Assembly (NCBI GenBank): GCA_905182725.1 | Contig: CAJJCQ010000055.1 | Coordinates: 1-48,807, forward strand | Direction: 5' to 3' | Origin: an uncultured Candidatus Poseidoniales archaeon | Lineage (GTDB): Archaea; Thermoplasmatota; Poseidoniia; Poseidoniales; Poseidoniaceae | Length of the DNA: 48,807 nt | Shown: positions 16,738 to 26,423 of the stretch, piece by piece | Layout: every line of letters starts with the position of its first letter | How positions within the stretch are numbered: position 1 is the stretch's first letter | Made by a program: the position numbers and the translations under genes | Notes under the pieces: generated by a model | What the model was told of the DNA's origin: nothing | The model's input: only the letters and a program-made list of their open reading frames with translations | The model's database searches: none

Positions 16738-17694
16738 TTAAACTTCGATAACCGGTGCAGTCCAAGCCTCGGTATCATCAAGACGTTTTTGAGCGATTTC
16801 ACAATACTCTTCAGAAAGATCGACACCGATGTAGGTTCGGCCAGTCATCTTTGCAGCCACACAGGTAGAGCCAGAGCCATTGAAAGGGTCAAGTACGATA
16901 TCGCCGGCAAAAGAGTACATCTCTATACAGCGTTTTGGCAATTCAACTGGGAACGGTGCTGGGTGATTGACGCGTGAGGCTCGCTCAGTAGGAAACGACC
17001 AAATTGACTTGGTATGGTGGATGAAATCATCACGAGGTATGGTATCTATTCGGCCTTCTGCGCGTTCGGATTTGTCACGCATGAGTTTGTAATTTCCTTT
17101 CGAGAACACAAGAAGGTATTCATGCACATCGCGAAGACAAGGGTTACTCGCACTTTGGAATGAACCCCAAGCACATGAGGAACCGGCACTCGCTGATTTA
17201 TCCCAAATGATTTCTCCTCGCATCAAAAAACCGAGTTGATTCATCATGATGTTGATGTGGCTGGAAAGTGGGATGTACGGTTTACGCCCAAGGTTTGCCA
17301 CATTGATGACCATGCGACCGCCCGGGGCTAGAACGCGATAACACTCTGCGAAAACATCGTACAATAATTCAAGGTATTCGCTGAGAGAAAGGTCTTCATC
17401 GTAGGCTTTACTGGCGTTGTATGGTGGTGATGTCACGACCAGTTGAACGCAATTGTTGGGTAAATCTAAGTTTCTTGAATCGCCGGCAATCAACGTATTG
17501 GCAAGTGTTGGTGGCAATTCTTGTTGAGGGCCAACTTCACGACTTGAGACAATTCCGTCGTAGAGTCGACTACCGTAGTATACTGACGCATCATGACCTT
17601 CTCTCTTCGAAACTCCGAACGAAGAAGTGCTGGTACCTGCACGCCGGCGTGGGCCCTTGAGGGATTCATCCTCTACGGGTTCCTCTTGCGCCAT
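16738..17694 (-). CDS. Beta-class DNA methyltransferase, orphan (probably N4-cytosine)
   Basis: A 318-residue SAM-dependent DNA amino-methyltransferase with motifs in permuted (beta) order: catalytic motif [10 protein letters not shown] at residues 88-95 first, the variable target-recognition part in the middle, then the SAM-binding FNGSGST at 271-277, followed by [11 protein letters not shown] Ser before PPY is more common in m4C enzymes, but m6A cannot be excluded. The first 60 residues are polar and probably disordered. No restriction endonuclease gene is adjacent, so this is a solitary methyltransferase, possibly epigenetic. It is divergent from pgk, with a 140-base gap, and is first in a five-gene same-strand run. 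Confidence 0.9.
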   Translation of the reverse strand: MAQEEPVEDESLKGPRRRAGTSTSSFGVSKREGHDASVYYGSRLYDGIVSSREVGPQQELPPTLANTLIAGDSRNLDLPNNCVQLVVTSPPYNASKAYDEDLSLSEYLELLYDVFAECYRVLAPGGRMVINVANLGRKPYIPLSSHINIMMNQLGFLMRGEIIWDKSASAGSSCAWGSFQSASNPCLRDVHEYLLVFSKGNYKLMRDKSERAEGRIDTIPRDDFIHHTKSIWSFPTERASRVNHPAPFPVELPKRCIEMYSFAGDIVLDPFNGSGSTCVAAKMTGRTYIGVDLSEEYCEIAQKRLDDTEAWTAPVIEV

Positions 17695-17834
17695 CCTTTG
17701 AGAGCGAACTTTACGGCTTTATCACCTTTCGCGCCACCAACATGGTTGAGACGCGCGATTCGAGGCTTTCAGAAAAAAACCACAGGCCGTTTAGAACCGT
17801 TGCAATGAAAAACCGAAACCACTTGGTATGTTCA

Positions 17835-19094
17835 ATGCCGAGTGTCTTGACCCTCGACAATGTCAATGTTGACAACATGACTGTTCTGGTTCGTGTCGAC
17901 ATCAATTGTCCACTTCTCCCTGACACCAAATCCTTCCTTGACATCACTCGTATTCGGGCTATTGTACCGACATTGAATCGGTTGACAAGTGCTAAAGTTG
18001 TTCTTCTTGCTCACCAATCACGGCCCGGAAAAAACGATTTTACCTCCACACTTGGCCACTCACGTGAACTTGGACGTCTTCTCGGACGGCCAGTCAAATG
18101 GGTCGAAGACCTTGCAGGTGAAAAAGCGATGAAGGCAATTGAAGCATTAGAGTGTGGAGAAGTCTTGATGTTGAACAATGTTCGAATGTATGATGAAGAG
18201 ATCAAAACCAAAGGGGATTTCAATACCCATTCAGAAACTGTAATGGTTCAGAACCTCGCAAGTGTGGCGGATGTATTCGTCTATGATGCATTCGCATGTG
18301 CACATCGCAGTACGCCTTCTGGCGTTGGTTTTACTTACTTGATTCCATGCGTTGCTGGTGAATTGATGAAAAACGAAATGAATCAACTCGACCAAGCATT
18401 AGAAAATCCTGCTCGCCCCTGTATTGCGGTATTAGGTGGAATCAAAGTAGATGATTCAATTCTCGTGGCGGATAATATGCTTCGAAACAACATTTGCGAC
18501 GAGTTCTGGCCAACAGGTGGCGTTGCTAACTTACTCTTGGAACTCTCTGGCGTAGAGATTGGAGCAACCAACCATGATTTCTTGGTCAATGAGTTGGGGA
18601 AAATGTGGCACCAAACGGTTGAAACTGCTAAGTCGCTGTTGAGTGACTTTGGCGAAAAAATACGCCTCCCTGTCGACGTTGCAGCCAATATCGAAGATAA
18701 TCGAGTCGACCTACAAGTCGCTGAACTGCCAATTGATGCACCGATTTTCGACCTTGGGATTCAATCGATTCGTAACCTTTCGGCAGCGATTAAATCTGCA
18801 GGGACCGTTCATCTCAATGGTCCAGCAGGTGTATTTGAACTGCCTGATTTTGCTTTTGGAACCGTCGAGATGCTGAATGCCTGTGCTGAAACTGACGGGT
18901 ATGTGGTGGTTGGCGGAGGTCATACAGCTATACTCATCGCCAAGCATGGCCTGTCAAAGAAAATGGGTCACCTTTCAACTGGTGGAGGTGCATGCTTGGA
19001 TTATATTGCTGGTAAAACACTCCCTGCAGTTGCAAGTCTTGAGGCCAGTGCTGAAGCATTTACACTCAACATTGCTCGAAGTGTCGACCAGTAA
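17835..19094 (+). CDS. pgk: Phosphoglycerate kinase
   Basis: A protein of about 419 residues converting 1,3-bisphosphoglycerate and ADP to 3-phosphoglycerate and ATP (glycolysis or gluconeogenesis). Motifs are VLVRVDINCPL near the N-terminus (PGK signature 1), the substrate-binding HQSRPGK, LNNVRMYDEE, the hinge and nucleotide-binding region with VLGGIKVDDS, LNGPAGVFELPDFAFGT, and VVGGGHTAILI ... GHLSTGGGACLDYIAG. It is of the archaeal type. The frame is open from 17742, but homology begins at MPSVLTLDNVNVDN, so ATG 17835 is chosen. It converges on tRNA-Thr with 2 bases between them. Confidence 0.95.
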   Translation: MPSVLTLDNVNVDNMTVLVRVDINCPLLPDTKSFLDITRIRAIVPTLNRLTSAKVVLLAHQSRPGKNDFTSTLGHSRELGRLLGRPVKWVEDLAGEKAMKAIEALECGEVLMLNNVRMYDEEIKTKGDFNTHSETVMVQNLASVADVFVYDAFACAHRSTPSGVGFTYLIPCVAGELMKNEMNQLDQALENPARPCIAVLGGIKVDDSILVADNMLRNNICDEFWPTGGVANLLLELSGVEIGATNHDFLVNELGKMWHQTVETAKSLLSDFGEKIRLPVDVAANIEDNRVDLQVAELPIDAPIFDLGIQSIRNLSAAIKSAGTVHLNGPAGVFELPDFAFGTVEMLNACAETDGYVVVGGGHTAILIAKHGLSKKMGHLSTGGGACLDYIAGKTLPAVASLEASAEAFTLNIARSVDQ

Positions 19095-19096
19095 AG

Positions 19097-19169
19097 AGCC
19101 ACTGGGGAGATTCGAACTCCCGACCTCCTGATTACGAATCAGGTGCTATACCAGCTAAGCCACAGTGGC
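19097..19169 (-). tRNA. tRNA-Thr (CGT)
   Basis: The minus strand reads as a cloverleaf without intron: acceptor GCCACTG/CAGTGGC, D arm GGCTTAGCTGGTATAGC, anticodon stem CCTGA/TCAGG with loop TTCGTAA (anticodon CGT, Thr ACG codon), T arm GGGAG TTCGAAT CTCCC, discriminator T. The 3' CCA is not encoded. It ends 3 bases after the pgk stop. Confidence 0.95.
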
Positions 19170-19247
19170 GCAATTCTTGCGCCGCATCGAATGGACATAA
19201 GTGAAACGGTTGAAAGTCTTCATGAGGGTTGAGCCTAACCGAAGTTC

Positions 19248-20507
19248 ATGGCCGATGATTTGAGTGTACGGTATCGTAACGCGATACTGTATGATGAAAA
19301 CGGTCACAAACATGTCGGCGATGTACTTCTGCACGACGATGGGCAATGGTCCGCATCAAAAGGGGACGAGGATGTTCAACACGATCTCGATGGGTCAGGG
19401 AGGCTCATTACACGGAGTTTGCAAAATTGGCATACACATTTGGCAATGCAACTGAATGCTCGAGATTTTAGCGACGGCTTTCCACTGCACCGTTGGTTAA
19501 ACGAAGCGGTTTTTCCAACAGAAGCGCGATTGAATCCTGAATACGTTCGTGTCGGCGCGCAAGCCGCAGCTGCAGAAATGATTCGAACCGGTTCCTCGTT
19601 TGCTGCTGACATGTACTTCTACCCTGCCGTGACTGGGAAAGTACTCGCAGATGCCGGGCTACGTGGCTTAGTCGGCGGTCCAGTCAGTGATGCCGCACTC
19701 CCGTCTCACCCTGATGCTGCATCTGCTTTGGATGAACTCGATTCAATACTTCAACAACAGAATGTTGAGGATAAAATTCAATATGCAATTGCAACACATT
19801 CAGTCTATCTTTGCAGTGAAGAAACGCTGCGAAGGGCGTCAGAACTCGCTGAAAAAAGAAATGCTCGCCTTCACATTCATGTGAGCGAGACACGAAAAGA
19901 AATTGCTGACTGTCATGAAAAAACAGGACTCTATCCTGTAGAATATCTCGATAGCCTCGACTTTTTCAAACCTGGAACTGTGTGTGCTCACGCTTCTTGG
20001 GTGAAGAAAAATGAAATTCGAATGTTAGCAGAACATGAAGTCACTGCAGTTCATTGTCCTTCATCCAACATGAAAATTGCTTGTGGAGGTACCATGTCTT
20101 TGCCTGCATACAATGATGCTGGCGTTGATGTCCGAATTGGTACCGATGGAGCTGCTTCTTCAGGGAGTGGGTTGGATATGCTTGCCGAAGCACGTCTTGC
20201 GGCATTGGTTCAACGCCATGACCACTGGGATGCAACATTGCTTCCAGCTGCAGATGTCTTTTCGATGGCCACCAAAGGCAGTTCCGATTGGGCAGTATGG
20301 AATCTCGATGATATTCGAATGAGGCCGTTAGGACGGTCTGGGAATCGTCACCTCGCTAACCTTATTTTCAACGGTGCAGATTGTATGGACTTGTGGGTCG
20401 ACGGTCAAGCACTCCGAATGAACGCTGTCACACAAACCATCGATGAGGAATCTGCTTGGAATGAATTAGACCTTGCAGTCGACACCTATTACGAAGGCGT
20501 CGAATGA
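19248..20507 (+). CDS. Amidohydrolase, MTA/SAH deaminase-like
   Basis: A 419-residue metal-dependent amidohydrolase. Visible motifs: the metal-binding HxH in NWHTHLAMQL (about residue 61), H in RLHIHVSETRKEI (HVSE), H in VCAHASWV, and D in VRIGTDGAASS. The set HxH, HVSE and GTDG is typical of the MtaD/TrzA/atrazine-chlorohydrolase group, which includes 5'-methylthioadenosine / S-adenosylhomocysteine / 5'-deoxyadenosine deaminases used in archaeal purine and methyl-cycle salvage. The C-terminal beta domain is present (NLIFNGADCMDLWVDGQ). Substrate among adenosine derivatives is inferred. It is monocistronic and converges on the small membrane gene, with no gap. Confidence 0.82.
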   Translation: MADDLSVRYRNAILYDENGHKHVGDVLLHDDGQWSASKGDEDVQHDLDGSGRLITRSLQNWHTHLAMQLNARDFSDGFPLHRWLNEAVFPTEARLNPEYVRVGAQAAAAEMIRTGSSFAADMYFYPAVTGKVLADAGLRGLVGGPVSDAALPSHPDAASALDELDSILQQQNVEDKIQYAIATHSVYLCSEETLRRASELAEKRNARLHIHVSETRKEIADCHEKTGLYPVEYLDSLDFFKPGTVCAHASWVKKNEIRMLAEHEVTAVHCPSSNMKIACGGTMSLPAYNDAGVDVRIGTDGAASSGSGLDMLAEARLAALVQRHDHWDATLLPAADVFSMATKGSSDWAVWNLDDIRMRPLGRSGNRHLANLIFNGADCMDLWVDGQALRMNAVTQTIDEESAWNELDLAVDTYYEGVE

Positions 20508-21062
20508 TTAGTCCATACGGGATAAAGCCAAACCGCCAATACCCAATAAGAAACTAAACAAATACATCGGGAACGAAGCAGAGAGTTTGACTTCATAATC
20601 AATATTCAATTCCGTTCCAGCCGGAAAAGTTCCCGATTTGGTTCCAATACCCGTGTAGTAATCACCAGAAACAACATGCCATTGTGCACCGGAAGAACCG
20701 TCTATGGCCGTCGTTTCATATCCTGAATCGCCGTATTGACAGGTTTGGCTACCTGAACCCGATTGAAGGAAAGCGCCTCCACTGGCTCGTATACCATCGC
20801 ATTGATCTTTCTTTGATTGGTTCGCAATCACCAAAAAGATGTCATCTCGGTCCCAGGTGATGGAAGTATCTGCGCTGACAAAAAGCCCGGCGGGATTGTG
20901 TGGTAATGCATCCTCTGAAAAGAACACAAAACCTTCGATATTTGGAGTTGGAATATCTTCAACTTGTCCTTCAATCGTATACCCTACCGTTCCGAACACG
21001 ATGATAAAAAGGGCGAAACCCGCCATTGTATAGCCAACTGCTTTTCTTTGAGCCAACTTCAT
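20508..21062 (-). CDS. Membrane protein with extracytoplasmic Cys-containing domain
   Basis: About 184 residues from ATG 21062 (MKLAQRKAVGYTMAGFALFI). It has an N-terminal TM helix, an extracytoplasmic domain of about 120 residues with two Cys that could pair (DQCDGIRAS and SQTCQYGDS) and many aromatic and Gly residues, then a C-terminal TM (FPMYLFSFLLGIGGLAL). No family is recognised. The ATG lies next to GAGGTGG, which is unusually close for a Shine-Dalgarno, so the start is not certain. A frame open to 21107 would overlap the antiporter gene. Confidence 0.6.
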   Translation of the reverse strand: MKLAQRKAVGYTMAGFALFIIVFGTVGYTIEGQVEDIPTPNIEGFVFFSEDALPHNPAGLFVSADTSITWDRDDIFLVIANQSKKDQCDGIRASGGAFLQSGSGSQTCQYGDSGYETTAIDGSSGAQWHVVSGDYYTGIGTKSGTFPAGTELNIDYEVKLSASFPMYLFSFLLGIGGLALSRMD

Positions 21063-21067
21063 CCACC

Positions 21068-22228
21068 TCACATTTGATAGAACGCGAGGGCGAGTATCAC
21101 ATAACATGCGAGTAACATTGCGCCTTCAAGCCAATTTGATTTACCATCATTCATGATCGAATTAGCGACCAGAACTGAAATGAATGTAGCAGCCGTTTCA
21201 AGAAGTCCGAATTCTAACGTGAGTCCGACGCCAAGGAACCAAGCAAACAGAATCATCACAGGAGCGACAAACAAAGCGATTTGTACACTGCTGCCGATGG
21301 CAATAGCGATTGAGAGGTCCATCTTATCTTTACCAGCAACAATAACGGCTGTGAAATGTTCAGCAGCATTACCGAAGAAAGGTAGTAAAATTACGCCGAT
21401 GAAGAGTTCTGGCAAATGCCACCTGTCAACAGCAACTTCGAGACTATGAACCAAAATGTGAGCCATCCATCCGACCAGAATAGTCGAAAGGAGAAGCAGA
21501 ATCCATGCATCTTTGTTGGTCATGTGTGGATCTTCGTGGTTACCGTGGCCAGGCTCTGTAGCAAAAACATCGACGTGGGTTTTGAGTTGGAACAAAAGTG
21601 CCAAGCCGTAAATAATCAACAAAACAATTGCAGTATAATGGGACAGTTTTGCCACATCACCAATTGAACCGCCTGAATGATGAACAGCACTTGGAATGAT
21701 CAAAGCAACAATCGCAAGTAACAACAGCGACCCATTCATTTGGCCTGCATCTTGGCTGAACAACTGAACTTTGTGGTTCAATCCACCCCAGACCATTGCA
21801 AGTCCAAGAACCAACAAGAGATTTCCAAGGATGGAGCCGATCAGAGATGCCTGTGTTACCGTAATCATTGTTTTAGCTATTTCTGGATTTTGAGATGCAG
21901 TGTACAAAGCAAGTCCTGCAATAATCATTTCAACAGCATTTCCAAACGTAGCGTTGAGAAGACCGCCTACGGCCTCTCCGGTTCGCAAAGCAATCTCTTC
22001 AGTGGCTTTACCCATGAGAAACGCCAAAGGCATAATTGCAATCATGGAGAAGATGAAAGCAAGTCCACCCTGATGCGTATAATTCGCGTAAAGAGCAACT
22101 GGAATGGCCAAAAGAAGGAGATTTAATTTATTCTTTCTTGGGTCAAAAGATGAAAGCAAATGGTCCATGGCTTCTTCGATATCTTCGGTTAAATTATCTG
22201 AACTGTCTACGACACTCGGTTCCGACAT
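21068..22228 (-). CDS. Ca2+/H+ antiporter (CAX family)
   Basis: A 386-residue polytopic protein of the cation/proton exchanger family. Both family repeats are present: ATFGNAVEMIIAGLALYT (motif c-1) and PFFGNAAEHFTAVIVAG (motif c-2), with an SLIGSILGNLLLVLGLAM helix between them and the C-terminal counterpart AIGSSVQIALFVAP. The two GNA-x-E sequences carry the Glu residues that coordinate Ca2+ and protons. About ten or eleven TM helices are visible. It exports Ca2+ from the cytoplasm in exchange for H+. It is co-directional with the small membrane gene downstream (5-base gap) and the surface protein gene upstream (49-base gap). Confidence 0.93.
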   Translation of the reverse strand: MSEPSVVDSSDNLTEDIEEAMDHLLSSFDPRKNKLNLLLLAIPVALYANYTHQGGLAFIFSMIAIMPLAFLMGKATEEIALRTGEAVGGLLNATFGNAVEMIIAGLALYTASQNPEIAKTMITVTQASLIGSILGNLLLVLGLAMVWGGLNHKVQLFSQDAGQMNGSLLLLAIVALIIPSAVHHSGGSIGDVAKLSHYTAIVLLIIYGLALLFQLKTHVDVFATEPGHGNHEDPHMTNKDAWILLLLSTILVGWMAHILVHSLEVAVDRWHLPELFIGVILLPFFGNAAEHFTAVIVAGKDKMDLSIAIAIGSSVQIALFVAPVMILFAWFLGVGLTLEFGLLETAATFISVLVANSIMNDGKSNWLEGAMLLACYVILALAFYQM

Positions 22229-22277
22229 GTTTTGGTCGAAGGAGACTCACCCCTTGACTTCACCGCTTCGATAAACT

Positions 22278-25200
22278 TCAATCGTCGCTCTTTTTACGGC
22301 CTACTGCACGTCGCTTTGGAGCCTTTCGAGGAGCTGCACGACGACCAACTGCACGCTTCTTAGCAACAGGCTTTTCTTCCTCTTCCTCTTCTTCGTCATC
22401 ATCATCGTATTCACCCCAATCAATGCCGTCATCATCATCCTCATCTTCGTCGGGGATTTCTGGAACGTCCTTCTTTGGGCGTGTTTTGCGAGAAACGATA
22501 TTCACTGCAAAGGGATCTTCTTCTTCCTCTGGTTCTTTTTGTTCTTCCACTTCTTTTACTTCATCCTCAGCAGGCTTTTCATCCGATTTACCACTGGTAT
22601 CCGCTACGTCAGGCATGTCGAGGTCTTGCGAAGTGCCGATGAATTCGGACATCCAATCTTCATCTTCGTCTTCTTCATCGCCACCTTTCTTCTTCTTTGG
22701 ACCACTCATGCCGGTTTGAATAACCATCAGCATAACGATGAGAGAGAGAACGAAAATTCCTGAAAGAACCCATACAAGAATGTAAGGTGGGTCAGTCATT
22801 GAAGGATTGACGATCACCGGTTCTGGCTCAGGTTGAAGTGATTCGACATAGTTGCATGAGGTTGTTCCATCCAGACGGTTTCTACATTCATCAACAACAA
22901 AAATCACATTAGCAGAGCGTTCGTTTCCTGCTGAATCGATTGCGCGGACAAAGACCGCATGTTGGCCTGGTAAGAAGTTACCAGCTGAGAATTCAAGGTC
23001 GAGAACAACTGAACTGTTATCTCCGTTCAAATTGGTGACGGAGGTCGCTTCAGTCCAAGGCGTTGAAATTGATTGACCAGTTCCGTAATTGTAGGTAAAT
23101 TTGTATTGGAATGAATCAATTCGGACATCATCGATGGCACCGGCAAGAACCTGCACATCACTACCATAGAGATATTTCGAGTTCGAATCCGAACTTGATG
23201 AAGGTGAATAGATAGTCACTTGGGGCGGTACAGCATCAACAGCTCGGTCAGTCCAAACTTGTGTGGCTTGATTATTTGCCAAATCTTCCATTTTGACTTC
23301 AAAGGTCATATCACCAGCAATCGTTGATGTCGTGATGAAGAAGTCGAGTTGGTATACTGGTCCTCGATCTGGGTTTCCAGCGTTTTCTTGAACCAAAGCC
23401 ATTTCTTTCGAACCGCTTGAAATGTCACCGCCATTCACTGTCGTAATGTTGATCATTGGACTTATGTCGAGGTATTCATCAAACTCTATTTGGACCTTAT
23501 AATCGCCTGCAACCAGAGAAGGACTGGTAAACGCCTCATTGTTTTCATTAATGAGAAGTAGAGTTCCTTGAGGGGCTTTTGTGTCCTCAGTTACTTTGAT
23601 TGCATTGGAGTTGATTCCAGAGTAAGTTTCAGGATTACTGTTCCCCCACTTGTCGGTAATGATCACTGCATACCAGACATCTCGGTCGACGTCTTCAGGG
23701 ACATCAAGCTGGCGGAAAAACGTATTTTGCTCGGAAGTTCCTGCATTGATATTGTCAATAGCCAGTTCCCAACCTTCTGCATGAATCGAACTTATTTCGC
23801 TTTCATCTTCGCCAAATGGTTCGCCATAGTGACGCCAAACTTGGTAGATCTCACCAGTTTCTTCACCAGCGTTGAACCATTCTAATCTGACTTTGTTAAG
23901 GTGACCAATTGATTCAACAACTTTCATTCGTGCTGGAAGTGGTGAAGTGGTGTCTTCTTTGTTATCTTCGGTTATTTGGAAGACATTTTGATTCAAACGC
24001 TTATCCATGTAGGTTCCTGTAATATGGCCATAAAGAGCTTCTGTGGTTACAAAGTAAAACGGTTGTTGACCAGTTAGGCCTTCAGGTAATTGAACATCGA
24101 AATAACCGACTCCGTCGCTCGCTGAGCCAAGCCATTGAAGAGAACCGTTGAAACTGTTCCATTCCCCTCCTGTGACTCGCCATCCAGCAGAGTAAATGTG
24201 ATATCGCTCACCTTCGACTCCAAGTTGGTCGGTCCATGAGACACGTGTGGTTTGATTACCAATAAATTCAGCATAGACATCAGAGGGTTCTGCAATCCAT
24301 GGAGAGAAGGCATCTTCTTGCACTGCATCAGAACAAGCGTTCAGAGAGATGCCGGTATTGAATACATCATACAAATCTACGGTGACGACGCAATAGTATG
24401 CAAAGCCCATACGTCCAGTAGGTACTTCATAGGAAAAAGACTCGACATCTTCCGAAATAGTTGCGAGGTATTGAACATCAGAACGAAGTGTGGAATTAAA
24501 CGCAGTTCCGGACATGTAGATTCGATACGATTCACCATTTTCACCAGGTACATCATTCCATGAAACTGTAGTTGTTCCACCGCCATCAATCGGTTCTGCA
24601 GTAAACATTGCATACATGGAGTTCACTTGCGCTGGAGGCATGTTATCTTCAAAAATTGGAGAAGTCATAGCGTTGTTTGAAAGGAAACGGACATCTTTGT
24701 AGTCAACACCTGGGTCAATCCAATTTGGAAGTAAATAGGTGATTGAATAATACGCATCGCGGTCCGTTTGGTCCGGTACCAACTCAACATGAGTCGAATT
24801 GCCAGCCTCAAGTATCGCCACTGGGGTTTCGGAGATCAACATGTTCGCCCCATTCGCCCGAGTGACTGCGTACGATGTTCTGTAAAGATGAATTTGGTAT
24901 GCATCATCTCCTGTTTCTGGGAGGATTGGGAACAAATCGTTATAATTGACCCATTGTAATGTTGTTTCACTTGTTTCAGGGTCATACGAGCCAACGATAT
25001 TGTAAGGTGTACGGATCGGTGTTGTTTGTTCAATTACTGGTTCTTCAATCAGAGAAGCGCCAGTGTCCAAGTTGAATAATTCAGTCCCATTGCCGAGCGT
25101 TGTAGTTACTGCATAATAGAAACTGTCGTTTTCGCCAGGAGATACGAGGAAGGAGGTGACATGTGGTGCCACGGTTCCATTCAATCCTCGGCATTTGAAT

Positions 25201-25550
25201 GCATCATTAAGAACCTCAGCTGAGGAACAGGCTGTGATTCCAGTTTCGAAAGGTGTCAAACTGGTGATGCTTGTTGAATTGATGACATCACTTGAGCGAT
25301 AGACATTGTAGGTTGCAGAAAAGAGTCCCTGAAGGACTGAACTATCGAGATCGATGTTTCTCCACGTCACTGTAGTGGTCTCGGATATTGGGTCAAAAAA
25401 AGCATTGATCTCTTGAGCCTGTAAATCGACAGCGTCTCCGATATCTTCGGCGGATACCGGGGTGAGTGGCGCCAATGCTAGAAGCATGCAAAACACAAGG
25501 AAAAGCGCTTTTCTCTTGCCGTCATTACCGAGCAAATTGTCTGTCATCAT
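22278..25550 (-). CDS. Large secreted, membrane-anchored protein with fibronectin type III-like repeats
   Basis: About 1090 residues. A signal peptide (KRKALFLVFCMLLALAP, cleavage near VSA-ED, residue 34) is followed by at least five FnIII-like units recognisable by TTVSWND / TTLQWVN / TRVSWTD type strands with following YRIYxSG or YHIYSAG strands. An Ig-like domain follows (after AVPPQVTIY), then one TM helix (ILVWVLSGIFVLSLIVMLMVI) near residue 930. The cytoplasmic tail is very acidic (EEDEDED, DDDDEEEEEEE) and ends in a strongly basic stretch, with AVGRRAAPRKAPKRRAVG and then RKKSDD. It is likely a cell-surface adhesin or scaffold. The TTG at 25568 is a poor start; ATG 25550 is used. Confidence 0.85.
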   Translation of the reverse strand: MMTDNLLGNDGKRKALFLVFCMLLALAPLTPVSAEDIGDAVDLQAQEINAFFDPISETTTVTWRNIDLDSSVLQGLFSATYNVYRSSDVINSTSITSLTPFETGITACSSAEVLNDAFKCRGLNGTVAPHVTSFLVSPGENDSFYYAVTTTLGNGTELFNLDTGASLIEEPVIEQTTPIRTPYNIVGSYDPETSETTLQWVNYNDLFPILPETGDDAYQIHLYRTSYAVTRANGANMLISETPVAILEAGNSTHVELVPDQTDRDAYYSITYLLPNWIDPGVDYKDVRFLSNNAMTSPIFEDNMPPAQVNSMYAMFTAEPIDGGGTTTVSWNDVPGENGESYRIYMSGTAFNSTLRSDVQYLATISEDVESFSYEVPTGRMGFAYYCVVTVDLYDVFNTGISLNACSDAVQEDAFSPWIAEPSDVYAEFIGNQTTRVSWTDQLGVEGERYHIYSAGWRVTGGEWNSFNGSLQWLGSASDGVGYFDVQLPEGLTGQQPFYFVTTEALYGHITGTYMDKRLNQNVFQITEDNKEDTTSPLPARMKVVESIGHLNKVRLEWFNAGEETGEIYQVWRHYGEPFGEDESEISSIHAEGWELAIDNINAGTSEQNTFFRQLDVPEDVDRDVWYAVIITDKWGNSNPETYSGINSNAIKVTEDTKAPQGTLLLINENNEAFTSPSLVAGDYKVQIEFDEYLDISPMINITTVNGGDISSGSKEMALVQENAGNPDRGPVYQLDFFITTSTIAGDMTFEVKMEDLANNQATQVWTDRAVDAVPPQVTIYSPSSSSDSNSKYLYGSDVQVLAGAIDDVRIDSFQYKFTYNYGTGQSISTPWTEATSVTNLNGDNSSVVLDLEFSAGNFLPGQHAVFVRAIDSAGNERSANVIFVVDECRNRLDGTTSCNYVESLQPEPEPVIVNPSMTDPPYILVWVLSGIFVLSLIVMLMVIQTGMSGPKKKKGGDEEDEDEDWMSEFIGTSQDLDMPDVADTSGKSDEKPAEDEVKEVEEQKEPEEEEDPFAVNIVSRKTRPKKDVPEIPDEDEDDDDGIDWGEYDDDDEEEEEEEKPVAKKRAVGRRAAPRKAPKRRAVGRKKSDD

Positions 25551-25646
25551 TTCACTTGTCACATGCAACGGTTATGAGCATGTCGCATATTCATTCGTTA
25601 AACAAGGGTTTCAACACACCCCTACGGGGTGACCGCAAGGGGGATA

Positions 25647-26354
25647 TTATTCGTCTTCTGAAGACTGATTTGGTTGAGGTAATGGGTCTTCAGAATCGAT
25701 ACGTGAAATCTCGGTTTTGGCCTGTTGAAAACGGACGAGGAAAGTCCACAAACCACCAAATGCCGAAATTAAAACAATCACGCTCATCGGGTTGATTGGA
25801 ATATGGTCAAGAATACCCGGGAACATGCCAAAATCTTCAACGCCTGCGTGGATGAAAATACCAGTGAGGAAAATAGCCACAATAGAAAGAATTGTTCGGT
25901 CTGCTCTGGAAAAACCGCGATAGTTGCGAGAACCAGCGACTGCTTGAGCTTGAGTGCCCATATAGGAGCCAAGTAAAGTGACCCAAGCCGCAACTAAACC
26001 GAGCGTGAAGTCGCCAACGAAAACTGAACCTGAGATACATAGAATCCAAACAGCGTCCAATAAACGGTCAAAGGTATGATCAAGATAATCGCCCCATCGA
26101 GTCACATTGCCATATTTCCGTGCCAAAGGGCCGTCTAAACCGTCCAAAATCATGGCCATGATAATCAAGAGCGCACCACCAAATAACATGTTGGCTCCGT
26201 ACGCTGAATCTTCTGCCGTTAAAACGGCAAGTCCACCGAGTATTCCGATAGGGAGAGCCACCCATGTCACCGTTGATGGTTTCACGCCTGAAAGCGACCC
26301 TAAAACTGGATTCAATATGTCTTCCCACGCACTCCGCAGTTTTTCTAAAGCCAT
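25647..26354 (-). CDS. CDP-alcohol phosphatidyltransferase
   Basis: About 235 residues with six TM helices. The catalytic signature D-G-x2-A-R-x8-G-x3-D-x3-D is complete in DGPLARKYGNVTRWGDYLDH followed by TFD (about residues 82-104). The N-terminus is LRSAWEDILNPVLGSLSGVK, as in archaetidyl- or phosphatidyl-transferases. It exchanges CMP on CDP-archaeol for a polar head group such as inositol phosphate or glycerol phosphate, in polar lipid synthesis at the membrane. The exact head group is not determined. ATG 26354 is chosen over the open frame to 26369 by analogy with homologues. It is downstream of the kinase gene, on the same strand. Confidence 0.87.
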   Translation of the reverse strand: MALEKLRSAWEDILNPVLGSLSGVKPSTVTWVALPIGILGGLAVLTAEDSAYGANMLFGGALLIIMAMILDGLDGPLARKYGNVTRWGDYLDHTFDRLLDAVWILCISGSVFVGDFTLGLVAAWVTLLGSYMGTQAQAVAGSRNYRGFSRADRTILSIVAIFLTGIFIHAGVEDFGMFPGILDHIPINPMSVIVLISAFGGLWTFLVRFQQAKTEISRIDSEDPLPQPNQSSEDE

Positions 26355-26423
26355 GATTCTCAAACTCATGCCGTGACCGAGGGATGTTTGTTGTTGCGGT
26401 TGTCGATGAACAAAAAGAGGGAC

